64,000 bases of DNA from NCBI GenBank assembly GCA_032433595.1, contig JASWJB010000002.1, positions 186,001-250,000 of the forward strand, read 5' to 3'. Shown piece by piece: positions 36,226-47,868 of the stretch (position 1 is its first letter; every line of letters begins with the position of its first letter). This stretch comes from Conoideocrella luteorostrata. Lineage: Eukaryota; Ascomycota; Sordariomycetes; Hypocreales; Clavicipitaceae. Under the pieces are notes generated by a model. That model made no database searches, was not told where the DNA came from, and saw only the letters and a program-made list of their open reading frames with translations. The translations under genes were made by a program, and so were the position numbers.

Positions 36226-37888
36226 ATGGCTTCAGGGAACAATGTAAGCTTTTGTCTGTCTACCACCACTGCTCATCACTCAACAATCCTCCAGGACCCT
36301 AAGCTCCTCTACGCCGTCGAAGGCATCAAAGCCTACCACATCTCTCATGGCAATGAACAATCCCTGACCACCAGCGGGCCGCAGACCCTGTCGCTGCTTA
36401 TGGTCCCAACATCTTCTGGCTTTGCCGATCCTTCTGGCATTGGTTCTGGAGAAGAGGACTTTTATCTACATCTCCATTTACCACCTGAGCTGGACCTGCC
36501 ACTGCCCGCCACTACCCAGATCTATCATCAGCCCCCAACGAGCTACCTCATTCCTCGCTGGGATCTCGGTCCCGACAGCGGTGCTTTTACGCGAATCGAG
36601 TTTCCGGCTTTGCAGAGTCGCCCAGGCATTCAAGAGGACGTGGATACCTTTGAGACGATTCTTGCGCAGTGTACGGCCTTCTTGGAGCGTGCGCCGCCAC
36701 CAAAGCCTAAGCACAGCAAGACAAAGCCTACCTCTGGAGCGTCGGCTAAGGCCAGAGAGGCCGCGGGCGAAGAGCTGCCTGCCTATGATCCTGGCGCATT
36801 TAACAAAGGTGAGGCCTATGTTCAGGGCAGCTTGAGCTCCACTTCCAAAGGCGGTCGAATTGTCTTGGTGGACGAGGAAAATGGCAGTGTTGTTGGCGAG
36901 CTGAGTGACGGATTTCAGGTGGTGGAAGATACAGGCATTAAGCCCGGATCTAAAGGTATGAAGCCCCCTATACCATGAGTGCCTTCCTCTCGTTGAAAAG
37001 GGGCCACACTAATCATTCTTTCATGTTGCAGACCCTGTCGAAATCGCCCTCCCCACCGATGCCTCTCAAGCAATCAATGTGCAGCCGGCGTCGGGTTACT
37101 ATGACGAGGAAAACAAAATTCATCCTGCATACAAAAAGTCCACCATTGTCGGGATGGGCATGAAGGCATCTCGACTGCTCATCACCACATCAGACTATGT
37201 AGCGCATACCCTCAATAGCCAAGCCGACAATTTCACCAAGAAAACCCAGGCCAGTACCAAGCCCGTCACCTTTACACCAACCACTCACGATCACATTCGA
37301 AAGATCAACCAGTTCTCCACCAAGGCTGCTGGCCTATCCGCCGCTACCGTTGGCTCCATCGCCAAGGTTGCGCAGAACTTTGGTGCCAACCTTTCTAAGC
37401 GCAAAGATGGTCGCGCCAGGGGATATGACAAGGATGGTAACGAGATTGACACCTACAAGCCCGGCATGCTGAACAAGAGCCTGATGGCCTTCAACACAGT
37501 CGTAGATGGTATGGAGCAAGCCGGACGCAGCTTACTCACGAGCACCACGACCAGTATGAGCCAAGTTGTTGAGCACAAATGGGGCCCCGAAGCTGGTGAG
37601 GTCTCCCGCAATCTCGGTGGTGGAGTCAAGAATGTTGGCCTCGTTTACATTGATGTCACGGGTGTGTCTCGTCGCGCTATTTTGAAGAGTGTTGCGAAGG
37701 GCATGGTGGTAGGAAATGTCAAAGGTGGTGGAAAGGTCATTGTAGGTGGTACTGAGAAGCCAGCGGTGGCATCCGTAGCCGAAGGCAGCGGAACTGGCAA
37801 GGAAAAGAAGGCCCATGATACATACGGAGATGGTGCGAGTATTGCGACTGGCTATGGAGGTGATGTGAAGAAGCCTCCTCCCTCGTAA
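36226..37888 (+). CDS. Senescence/spartin-domain protein
   Basis: Three exons: 36226-36243, 36295-36955, 37032-37888, giving 511 aa. Exon 1 encodes only MASGNN and intron 1 is 51 nt. The N-terminal part (DPKLLYAVEGIKAYHIS, and SYLIPRWDLGPDSGAFTRIEFP) is followed by a Lys/Pro linker. The C-terminal half is the plant-senescence/spartin-type domain: STIVGMGMKASRLLITTSDYVAHTL, a Thr-rich spacer, INQFSTKAAGLSAATVGSIAKVAQ, LMAFNTVVDGMEQAGRSLL, VSRNLGGGVKNVGLVYIDVTGVSRRAIL. Related proteins associate with lipid droplets or endosomal membranes (spartin acts in lipophagy), so membrane or lipid-droplet binding is a family inference. Ala/Gly-rich amphipathic helices fit that. It is followed on the same strand by GCP4. 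Confidence 0.87.
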
Positions 37889-38557
37889 GGCAAAGTTGGT
37901 ACATGAGTATGATGCATGAGTATGATGCTGGACGCAACAGGAACGGCTTACTCTAAAGCGGGAGCAGACGATTATGACACCCTTTATTAATGACTTGCTG
38001 CATGTATGTTACCTATCAGTAGTTTAACGGAGTAGTAGTATAAATATCAAATTGACACCAACTGCAGCCAGAAAAGTCATGAAAGACTCCAGCTTGCGTG
38101 CTGACTGACAATCATCCATCTTTCCATCTTGAATGCTATCTAAACACCACAAAAGTGGATCACGTGTGTACGTGACGTCCTTCGCGTCGCGATAACCCCC
38201 CTCCCCCGCGTAGCTGTCTAATATTCTCGAACACCTGACTTTGTTGCTTAATGCGAACAATTCCTGTCCAAGAGATTTGAATACAATCCTATAGAAGATC
38301 TCCGACTGCCCCCCCTACGATTGTGGGCACTCGGCCCGTCGGCGCGGCATTAGCAAGCAAACGTTGGCTTTTGGAGCGAACCACCCCGCCATCGCAAGTC
38401 CCTATGTGCCGATTCGAGCTGCTCGGTGTCATCATCCTTATCTTCCACGGCGTTCGAGACGTCATTAAGCGCAAAAGAGCCCAAAAGCTGTAAATACGAC
38501 CCTGGTTCTCCCCCCAAACCCCAAGTGCCACCGTTCTGACATGCAGCACAGCACGCA
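37889..38557. other. Intergenic region, GCP4 promoter
   Basis: No gene seen. Carries the 3' flank of the senescence-domain gene and the GCP4 upstream region. A gtggatcacgtgtgtacgtgacgt segment at about 38155-38178 includes an E-box-like CACGTG and a CRE-like TGACGT. Confidence 0.45.
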
Positions 38558-40887
38558 ATGCTCCACGAAATCCTCCTCTCCCTATCCGGCCACCCATCCC
38601 CTCTCCTTCGCAAACCAGCGTCGCCCGAAGCAGACGCCCTCGCGGGCATAACACCCCCGGAGCGACAACTGCTCTCATCCGCCGGCCACATCAGCGACCT
38701 TCACACCAAGCTCATCGCCTACTCGTCCGAGATAGCCGCCTCCCATTCCAGCACGATATGTCGAGCTGTCGCCACGGCCATAAGTTCCGTCCACCTGGCG
38801 GCCTTCCAGAGAAAAGTCCTGGAGGTAGAAGAAAGTATATTAAAGGATGATCCGGAACTGGTGGGCGCCTACAACATTGTGCCGCTGACGGCGGTGATGG
38901 GCGAGTTTCAGCAGTGGACGAGGCGTCTGGAGTGGTTGTGGGACACGGTGAGGTTCATGATGGCCCCGAACCAAGATGGGACGGCTTGCAAGGGCGCTAC
39001 GCTGGTTGACCGGTTGAGGGACGAGCTGCAGAGTGGCTATCAGGATGTTGCGGCTACGGCGGAGAGCTTGGTCAAAGTTGCGGAAACGGCGTGGCTGAAG
39101 CAGGTTTCCGCGTGGGTTCTGTACGGGAGGTTGCCGAGTTTTGGAGCCGATGACTTTTTTGTGCAGAAGATGCCAGTCCCACCAGAGGTAAAGCTTCCCA
39201 TCTGCCTGGTGTTGTCCTGAGCTTACCTTCTGTCTCTTAAGAGTGTCTAACAATTGGCCAGGACTATGCTATTCTCGCGGACTGCCTGCCATCCTTCGTC
39301 ACAGGCGCAACGGCTTCGTCCATGCTCTTCATCGGCAAGTCACTCAACCATGTCCGAGCCATGAACACCAACTCCACCTCTACCGGCATAGCACAAGTTC
39401 CCGCCAAACTCAAAGAGCTATCTGCTCTAAAAGTCCCCCTCGAAAGCGCAGACTTTGCCAAAGCAATCAAGACCATTCGGATATTTCTTTCGCAAAACAC
39501 TCTGCAAAAGATGCTCCCGCTGGCCAAGGTATCTGAGATGATGCAGCTCCTACGGGATTTCTTCCTCCTAGGCCGCGGTGAATTTGCCATGGCCTTGACC
39601 CACGAAGCAGACGAGAAGATCCGCAACCGCTGGCGCAGAGCGGGGAACCTCGCATACGAAAAGGATCAGGGGCTGAAGAACATCACCGTCAAGGATGGCG
39701 AAGTCGCTGCCGTGCTGAACAGGACATGGTCTGTTCTCGTATCCATGCAAGGCCAGCACGCGGAAGAGGACGACCAGCTAGACCTGGCGAGGAGCTTGAT
39801 ACAGCTGCATCTGACCAAGTCAAGACCGCCCGCCGCCTTGGTCACAGGCAAGGGATTGGATGTCGACGCCGCCAATTTATTAGCCGCCTCGCCCTTTCGA
39901 AACATGCTCTTCTCCGTACCGGCCATGCTGAGCCTGGACCTCCCATCACCCCTGGACATGGTCATCTCAGCATCGGACCTGCAGCTGTACTCCTGCATAA
40001 ATGCCTATCTATTATCTCTGCGCCGCGCAAACATCCGCCTCACGGATCTCTGGAAAATCACCTCCCTACGACGACATTTCCCCTCCCCGCGCGGCACGTC
40101 TGACCACGCCGTCACCATCCGCGAGCGCTGGTCCGATCGCGCATGGCTCCTCCGCAGCTCATGGACTACCGCCAGCGCAGCCATCTTCTTCCTCGGCGAA
40201 ACAGAAGCGTACTTCCAGACGGAAATCGTTGAGGGCCTCTGGGACGGCTTTCACAACTGGCTCTTGCCGCAGAAACGTCCCCTCCATCGCTCTACATCCG
40301 GCCACGCCACGCCACTGCACATGCACACCAAGGCCCCTCTAACTCCCATCGACAACACGCCGCCCCCTTCTTCTTCTTCTTCTTCTTCTCACGATCCCCA
40401 GACCCTCTCTACAGCTCATACGCTGTATCTTCGCACCCTCACGCACCGCCTCCTCCTGACTCAACCGTCCTTCACGCAGCCCCTATACACCCTGCTCTCT
40501 CACATAGACCACCTAGTCACCCATCTGCACCGGCTACACTCCCTCTTCACATCCATAGACCTCGACCATGACGCAGGCGTAGTAGATGCGTTTGTAGATC
40601 TTCAGCGCGAACAGTCCCAGGTATTCACGTCGCTGCGTGGCGTTGAAAGAAGAGTCAAGGACGGCATAGAAAATGTGGTAGATGCCCTGAGGGCACTGGA
40701 GACCGATCCTAAGTTTCTGGCCGACTGGGACGGACAAGGTCTGGTGGATGAAGAAGATGGTGAGGAGAGGGCGTATGTCCCTGGACGGATTGGCGGGGTG
40801 GATAGGTTGTTGATGAAGCTGGATTTCGGGAGCTGGATCGGTAGTAAACGCGGGTTGGGGGCCGATGGACGAGGGGGAGGGCCTTGA
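38558..40887 (+). CDS. GCP4: Gamma-tubulin complex component 4 (Spc97/Spc98 family)
   Basis: Two exons, 38558-39187 and 39262-40887 (74-nt intron), 751 aa. The start MLHEILLSLSGHPSPLL is the conserved N terminus of GCP4. GRIP1-type segments follow (TPPERQLLSSAGHISDLH, and YNIVPLTAVMGEFQQWTRRLEWLW), then LYGRLPSFGADDFFV across to DYAILADCLPSFV. GRIP2-type segments are LRDFFLLGRGEFAMAL, PLDMVISASDLQLYSCINAYLLSLRRA and FFLGETEAYFQTEIVEGLWDGF. The protein is part of the gamma-tubulin ring complex that nucleates microtubules at spindle pole bodies. GCP4-6 are found in filamentous fungi but not budding yeast. A TTC/TCT microsatellite (about 40369-40389) encodes a run of eight serines in a variable loop. 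It converges on the 499-aa gene. Confidence 0.93.
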
Positions 40888-41345
40888 CCAGGATCCTAGT
40901 GCATATGCGCTTCTATAATTCGAAAGGCAACGACGCAGCAAGCGGTGTTGGAGATTTCATGTTAGCGGGCTGTCACAATGACTGGACGCATCATACGATG
41001 CACCCTGTATGAATAGTATGACTTTTAATGACTATATACGAAAACTCCTTGTCATAGAATGAAGCACGAATAGCCATACGGCATTTCCGATAAGAAAGTG
41101 TCCATTAGAAAGAGATTGCACACTTATATACACTATTACTATCTCATAATGCCCAAAGAAATGCCATGTCGAACGCCATTCTATGCTTCCCAAGTACAAT
41201 ACGCCAAAACTCCCAAGCTGTTCGTGCCAATTCTGTTCTCGTGATTATCATTATGACTGTACCATGCATATTCAGAAGTTCTATCATACACGCATCATTG
41301 CTAAACACCATACACTGTTCGTACTACTTTCGTCTGTCGGGTTCA
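40888..41345. other. Convergent 3' region
   Basis: Shared 3' flank of GCP4 (+) and the 499-aa gene (-). A/T-rich; no gene seen. Confidence 0.5.
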
Positions 41346-42902
41346 TTAATAAACGGCAATAGCCTTGCCCATACGAAAAGGCTTGCCAGAATTTTTAAAT
41401 AAGCCACGGCGCGATGGTTCGGTGCCGGGGCGGGCCTCCTCTTGCCTGAGCGGGGCCGAATCCGAGGGGGTCTTTTTGGATAGCCATTCTTCGCGAATGC
41501 AATCATCCACGAGGGTTATAAGACCAGTGGCGATGATGACGCTATAACAGATTAGCTAATGCTGGTATTCGCATGACCAAAAGAAGAACTAAACTTACTC
41601 GGCTACATCCGTCATTGCCTCAATGACGGACTGGTTGGTGATCCACATGTAGCAAGGAGGAATCCATCCGCCAGCTTGCTTCTCCATCTCGATCTGGCTT
41701 GGGCTTTGCATTTCCTGCACAACATGGGCAACCGCCTCGCTTTTGTCGTCGCGCATGAGATGGAATGAGAAAGTGTTGAGCGTCTTATCAACACTTCGTC
41801 TCCAAGTATATGTATGGCCCCACCACTCGAACTCATAGCGCTTTGGGCCGCGACGGGACAACTCAACACGAGCATAGTTGCTAAACTCAAGCTTGATGGT
41901 GTCGGTAGGGACTAATGGTGGCGGTGGAGACTTGACTGCGAGCGAGCCAGGAGAATGGCTCAGCACATCAGCGCCACCGCTCGAAGATGCAGATGAAGAA
42001 GGTCGGCGTGAAGACGAGGAAGATTTGAGTGAGAAGCGAGAGGCGCTGGAGGTATCAGAGCGACGGAAAGGCGCCTTTACTGAGCGGAGAGCCGAGGAGA
42101 CTGAGTTTTGGATGCCATTACGCGAGGCATATGCTCTTTTAGAAAAGCACACCTCCCTTCCCGAATCCCTGCAATAACGACGAAATGAAAAGTCACGGTT
42201 GAATAAATCGAGCATGCGTAGGTGAAACAGCTGAATGGAGGCAGGTCGATGGCGCACTCCGCTTGTCACAAGAGTGTCCACGCGGAGGTTCATGTTTCCA
42301 TCCTCGGTGTCATCGTGACAAATGGACAGGCGACGCATGGAAGGGAAAAAGCAGCCGAATGTGTAAGGATCCGACGGTGTTGATGGATCATCAAAACCAG
42401 GGCGAGGACGAAGAACTTTCGGAATGGCATAGTATTCGGCTGTGTGTGGCGTTTCACCTTCTGGTTTACTATCCAACTGTGCACCCTCATGAGTGTCGAC
42501 AAAATCATGGTTGAGATCACACTCGGAGAATCGAGAGTCATATGTGTTGACGGAGAGCATGGACGCTGAAGGAGAGGGGGGCGAATAGGCGATGTTGGGT
42601 GGTGACAAGCCTCCCATATCCTCCTGTATCATGTTGTGTTGCAGCTTGCTGGGCTGTTGTGGCTGGGTGTAATCTTCCATCTCGCTATCTCGTGAATGCC
42701 TCTGACTTGAATCCACTGTCGAGCCAGATTGGTAGAATGGAGGAGCAGCGTCTGTCCTTGCCAAGATATAAGTCTCAGAGAGCTCGCTGGTGCGTGCGGA
42801 TGACACAGAAGAGCTGTTGGAGGAGTCTGTCGAGCTTGTTCGTTGTTCAGGCATATATCTGGGTGTCCCTGATTGGCGGTTTCGTGGTCGTATTGAATAC
42901 AT
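41346..42902 (-). CDS. Ser-rich protein with possible tubby-like C-terminal domain
   Basis: Two exons, 42902-41599 and 41541-41346 (57-nt intron, donor gtaagt), 499 aa. The first 150 residues are Ser/Thr/Pro-rich and likely disordered. A conserved-looking block follows: EYYAIPKVLRPRPGFDDPS, FGCFFPSMRRLSICHDD, then basic FNRDFSFRRYCRD and a Ser/Arg linker. Residues of about 345-460 alternate short strands: TIKLEFSNYARVELSRR, YEFEWWGHTYTWRR, FSFHLMRDDKSEAVAHVV, PPCYMWITNQSVIEAMTDVADVIIATGLITLVDD. This pattern of Trp-rich strands followed by a final hydrophobic helix resembles tubby/LURP-one-like folds, but that is inference only. I do not know a named orthologue. A (GCAAC)4 repeat lies about 200 bp upstream. 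Confidence 0.85.
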
Positions 42903-43106
42903 ATTTGTGATGATATGATGTACTATAAGTACGTTTATGGCTGGTGTTTGATATTCGATGTACAGATGGGTGGAGACGTGAGGAGATCGAACAAATGTGA
43001 AGAAGTGAATTGGGATCCAAAATGTTTAATGGAAACAAGGTGGGATATAATTAAATAATGGAGGGTCAATCCAAGTTGTAGCTGTGTAGGTATGAAGAAG
43101 AAAAGT

Positions 43107-43126
43107 GCAACGCAACGCAACGCAAC
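43107..43126. repeat. (GCAAC)4 tandem repeat
   Basis: Four perfect GCAAC units about 205 bp upstream of the 499-aa gene's start codon, probably in its 5' leader or promoter. Confidence 0.9.
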
Positions 43127-44083
43127 AAATGCAATGTGATGGGATGGGTAACAACTGGGTAACAAATGGGAAGGAACGGAAGGAAGCCACGGACGTAACG
43201 GAGAAGATGAAGGAGGGCCCGAGACAAGATATATGTTGCATATCTGCTCGGTACTCGCTAGTCCAGTTTAACCAAAACCCAGGCACCGGAGCTCTCACCT
43301 GAAGCAATGCTCCGATGTGCTCCCTCACATGGTCGTGAGCGATGGACTGCATCGTTGTCATTGTGTGCCTTAACCGCAAGTCATTTGTAAACTCGAAGGG
43401 GATCGACCGGACAAATCCAGCCCAGCCCCAGCCTAATGTCAACGGGTCAGATCCAACCAGGGTGACAGACAAAGCCACCCGAATGGGGAAACCGCCGCGT
43501 CGGCATCTTTAAGTACCCAGGTACCTTTGGATGTCGAAGAGTCATGGTGTGTCCCTGGTGCCATGTGGTGGTGCCTCGCTCAATACTTGACCTACTGCCA
43601 GCCAGTAGTTCACAGGTAACTACTCCGCAGTGCTACAGGGCATGTCATGAAAAGCCAGGGCAGCTGGAACAGCTGGACAGCCACTCAAAGCAGCCAGGTC
43701 CAGGCTCTCCAGGACCCTCCCTGGCAGATCCCCATCGTCTTGGCGTCTGCGTTGTCGGTCAACTTTGTCCTCGCATGCACAGCTTTCGTCCACTCCCGTG
43801 CTCTTCACTTGCTGCCGCCCCATCTCCCATCCGCAAGCACCCCAGCTCATACAACTTAATGGGTCGAAAATATGGCCTGGCGCGAATGTTCGTTGGGCAG
43901 CTGTTTCCCGACAATCCTGGGGACGAGGCGAAAAATAATGCTGCACGAGCAGTCGCCTCACACAAACTGAATGGTCACCAATGCATGCTTGGACGAGTTA
44001 CAATAACCAGGTCCATTCCATCGGATGAACAGTGCGGGACTGATTTTCTAAAGCGGCCTGCCAACGAGGGGTTTCGTCAAGGC

Positions 44084-44101
44084 GTACGGAGTACGGAGTA
44101 C
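44084..44101. repeat. Tandem TACGGAGTAC motif
   Basis: Two overlapping copies of gtacggagtac. It is a clear example of a motif found throughout the intergenic parts of this window; similar tandem copies lie at 25555-25572 and 44416-44430, and a pair in the opposite orientation at 44948-44969. Confidence 0.85.
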
Positions 44102-47100
44102 AACTTGCCTGACTAAACTACCTAGTACGCAACAGAGGTGGACACCAGACAGCACGCGTATGACTGTGGCAGTGAAAGGAAATGAACGCTAACAGCAATC
44201 ATATCCATGGCATCAGCAGAGCTCATTTTTTGGACGGCTCCGAGACACCGTCGGCAGATGTCTGGTGTGCCTAAATTGGGAAACATCAGCCAACGTCAAC
44301 CAGAAGGCTGAGCCGAACAAGCCCGCCCATGACTTACTTACCGCCAACAACTTCCTCTTTGTCGGGCTCGCAGTTACTCCGTACAGTCGTTTGCGCGTCT
44401 GTTTTTCACTGCACCGAGTACGGAGTACGGCACACCGAACTGGCAGGCACCGTTGTGCTTGGCGTCGCCGCCCAAAAGAGACAGGGGCGCTGAGCAGGGG
44501 GATGGCGACAGAAATTGCGAGGCAGCAGTCAGCATCAACTACAAGGCAAAAGTTATCAGACGTCGTTGTCTTGTGCCGAGTATTTTGCGGCGAACTTCGG
44601 ACGGGACCCAGCGACCTCCAGCCACCCCCCTGCGTTTCTTCGAGCTGTCTGGCCGTGTTGCTCCAACATGCCACGAAACAACGACACATCACCCCACAAT
44701 CAGCTGTTGGCGACGTAGAGCGGCCTCTCAGTCCTACCAGGCACAACTCATCACGTATCTTCACGCTCACACTATTGCTACAGTCAGCCTTGACCAGGCT
44801 CAACAAGGCCCGAGTAAACCATCCAGGGTCTTGACCCGAAATTTCATGCTGTCGCTTTCACCTGCTCGCGCTGGTGACATGCTTGCGCAACGAGCGTATG
44901 ACTAACCAAGCGTCGCCAATGGTCACATTGTCAAAACACAACACACTGTACTCCGTAGTTACTCCGTAGCGGCAGACGATCACAAGATGCTCCTTCGTAC
45001 CTACAATGTTGTAATATTGTATGGTGCAGTTAACAACCAGTCGTCAATATTCTCGGCCTCTCGATTTGGACCATTTCCGCAGCACAATTTAGCTCAATTG
45101 CGTCTTTTTGACATGCACCTGGCCTGAGCTCATCGATCCTTCTGAAGCAAAGAGTAAATTCACAGCACTGGCATCACTTCAAACTCCGTGTCAGAAGACT
45201 AACTCAGTTACGGAGTAGCTCAGGCTGTCATTAACGTTGGGTTGGGCACTTGCTCCGTCGCCAGCCAAGCCAGCACAACGACGGCGATTGTGTGCGTCAG
45301 CCGTGTCGGGCACTAAATATTAGCGTTGGTTGTATCACGATTTCTACCGTGGCTGGTTCAATCAAATACAACGTGGCGCAACGATTGTGCTCCTTGCTTG
45401 GGAGAATGGGCCACCATTACGTCTCCGCGGCACAAAGTCCCCTCCACATTGCTGCAGTCACTTGTGAATCCGGCGACTGTAGAAGATTCGATGCAGAAGC
45501 TTGATTTGAGTTGGCTTGGCTTTGGCCGGAGTAAATATTGTACAATGCAACTACTCCAGTCAATGACGTTGACGGCGACCACTGCCGAATGAGACACGCA
45601 TGTCCCTTCGTGCATCTGGCCATGAGACATGCTGCGTATTCCAATCGCCTCCGTACTGCCCATTGTTCAATCAACAGCTATCGTAGGATGATACTTGGGC
45701 AAACCAACCGGATTCGGCCGCGGCGATGGCGTGAGCAATGCAACCACCACATCCATCATAAGCCATCTAGTGTCATTCGCGAGCCAGATGACTGCCACAA
45801 CCAGCGCCAGCGTCTTCTGGATGAAAATCTTTAGGGAGGACCTGTTGTCACAACCAGCTTTTTGGATCCTGGGTGCGTGCTTTGGCCAACCAGAGGCACT
45901 AAAGTGCGGAGAAAGGGTCGGGTTGATCAAATCCAATATACGTCGAATAGTTGCAATGGCATTACGGAGTACATCAAGAGCCTATACTCGTGAGGATGAT
46001 TCACTCCCCCGCAACTCCCCACAAGACTCCAATGGAACTGTGCACCAAGCCGTCTCAATCCAATATCCGCGGTATCGGCGACACGCAGGAGACCCAGATC
46101 CGGATATACAGAAGTGCGGCCAATACCCAGTGGCGACTTCTGATGGATAGCCGGCTCGGTAGTTTGGAACCCAAGTTGCAGAAACCGGTGATGAAGGCGA
46201 ACTTGAGAATGCAAAGAGCAGACTGCCTCATCCGTTCGGCTTCAAGATCGAGGAGTGCAATTACTGCAAGACACTCTGTAGCATCTGAATGCCTTCCTTT
46301 TTTTTTTTTTTGGGGTTGGAAGACGACCTCATGCATTGGTCAAATCGCTCAATTAGCGGAAGCCTCGGACCGAAATACGAGTGTTATTTCTCTACACTTG
46401 CGGCCTCGCCTCTCACGAAAAATGCATGATGTGAGCAGTCAGCTTATTGTGCTGTATGCGTGCTTCCATCTCACCTATCATGTACTAGGAGGTGTCGAGT
46501 TTGATGATCCCAAAAGCCGTCCGAAAATCGTGCTCATCTGTCAAGCCGGAAAAACTACAATCTCTCCGTCAAATCATAAAAATGGCTCAAAATTGCCATT
46601 CCGCCTCTCGATTTTTGGTGCCTTACACCTCCCTCTCTGTCGTTCGTCTGCCTGCCTGCCCAACAACCCGGACCCCAACTGTTTTTGGTGTCCCGTCGTG
46701 CGTAATGCTACTCTGCGCTGCTGCAGGGCCAGGTTCCGCGTCCCAATCCGCGCCGTGTAAGTCGCGTGTCGGACTCTGATTCGCCTCCCGTTCTCCAGAC
46801 CTTCGCGCTCGCTTCGTGCCTGGTGTCGCCTCTCTTCCATCCAAAGATGTCGCGGCCTCGCGGTTATTGAAGAGGCGCTGGGAAATGCACATCTGATTTC
46901 ATACCAATTTGAGGGCAGCGGCATGCGCATGATAGGATGCAAGACCTCCGCCGAAGCGGCCTTGTAGTTCAAGTGATGCTGGCGATCACTTAGTCACAAC
47001 GAGACAAAGTCGGAATCTAGAAGCGGCATATTATGTTCGGGTAACCCGGACGAAGCTAGGATCCATCTTCTCCAAGAATTCCCGAAATTTTGTATCTGCT

Positions 47101-47848
47101 GTCGTCGAAATTCACTCCGGAAGTTCCTAATCGCTGATGACTGGGGTAGGATTACCCGATTGCATGGTCTTTCAGTACCGGTAAGTAGGTAGCAGCTCTG
47201 TTGAATTGACATCAGCTACATACGCCAGCTTACACTACTGTACATTAAACAAATATTCCTGTGTTGTTGTTTTTCATCTGATATATTTGCTTGATCGCGA
47301 GGTCAACCCATATATGCTTCAGATACAGTCCAAGCCCCAAGTAGATGCCGCATATATAGAGAAGCTTTGCTACTCCATTGACTCCCTGCTCGAGAAATTC
47401 TGCGACATCCGACGCCAAGCACGCGGGCCACCAGCTATCCGTAAGGATCGCATCGATGAATGGCATCCGCGCAAGTTTAATTCGGCATCGACTGCTTTCG
47501 CCTCTGCTTTCCATATTCCCCATCCTGCCGATCCGAGCCCCACGCACATATTGCCAGTCAGGAAGTAATAGGGCGGATCACACGCAGTCGTCTCATAGGA
47601 CCGAGTGTTTACTTCTCTGCTCTGCGTAAAAGCAGACTCTCTGTGATTGGCAGCGTGAATTCATGATGTAATTGCATGATGCGAAGCGCAATAGGGGCTC
47701 CAATCTGATAGCGAGCCCACGTCCCCCCGCCGGCGCGAATTTGGAGTCTTTCCCACTGGGCTCCCCATGTCAAGACCGAAAAAAGCAGTTATTAAGTTGC
47801 GGAGTATTCGGGTCGGCAAGCCCGCCCCGTCCACACCTATTTCATCCC

Positions 47849-47868
47849 ATGTATGTATGTATGTATGT
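47849..47868. repeat. (ATGT)5 microsatellite
   Basis: Five perfect ATGT units in non-coding sequence. Confidence 0.9.

Noticed and set aside
43544..44116. 190-codon open frame on the plus strand
   Set aside because: Amino-acid texture is random, the end is made from tandem TACGGAGTA copies, and the minus strand is also open.
44213..44834. Overlapping long open frames on both strands
   Set aside because: Both strands are open over the same span with no family motifs and no splice-supported extension.
45951..46760. 269-codon open frame on the plus strand
   Set aside because: It runs through a 14-T tract (giving a Phe run) and a TACGGAGTA copy, has no recognisable domain, and overlaps open minus frames. 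It is likely chance.
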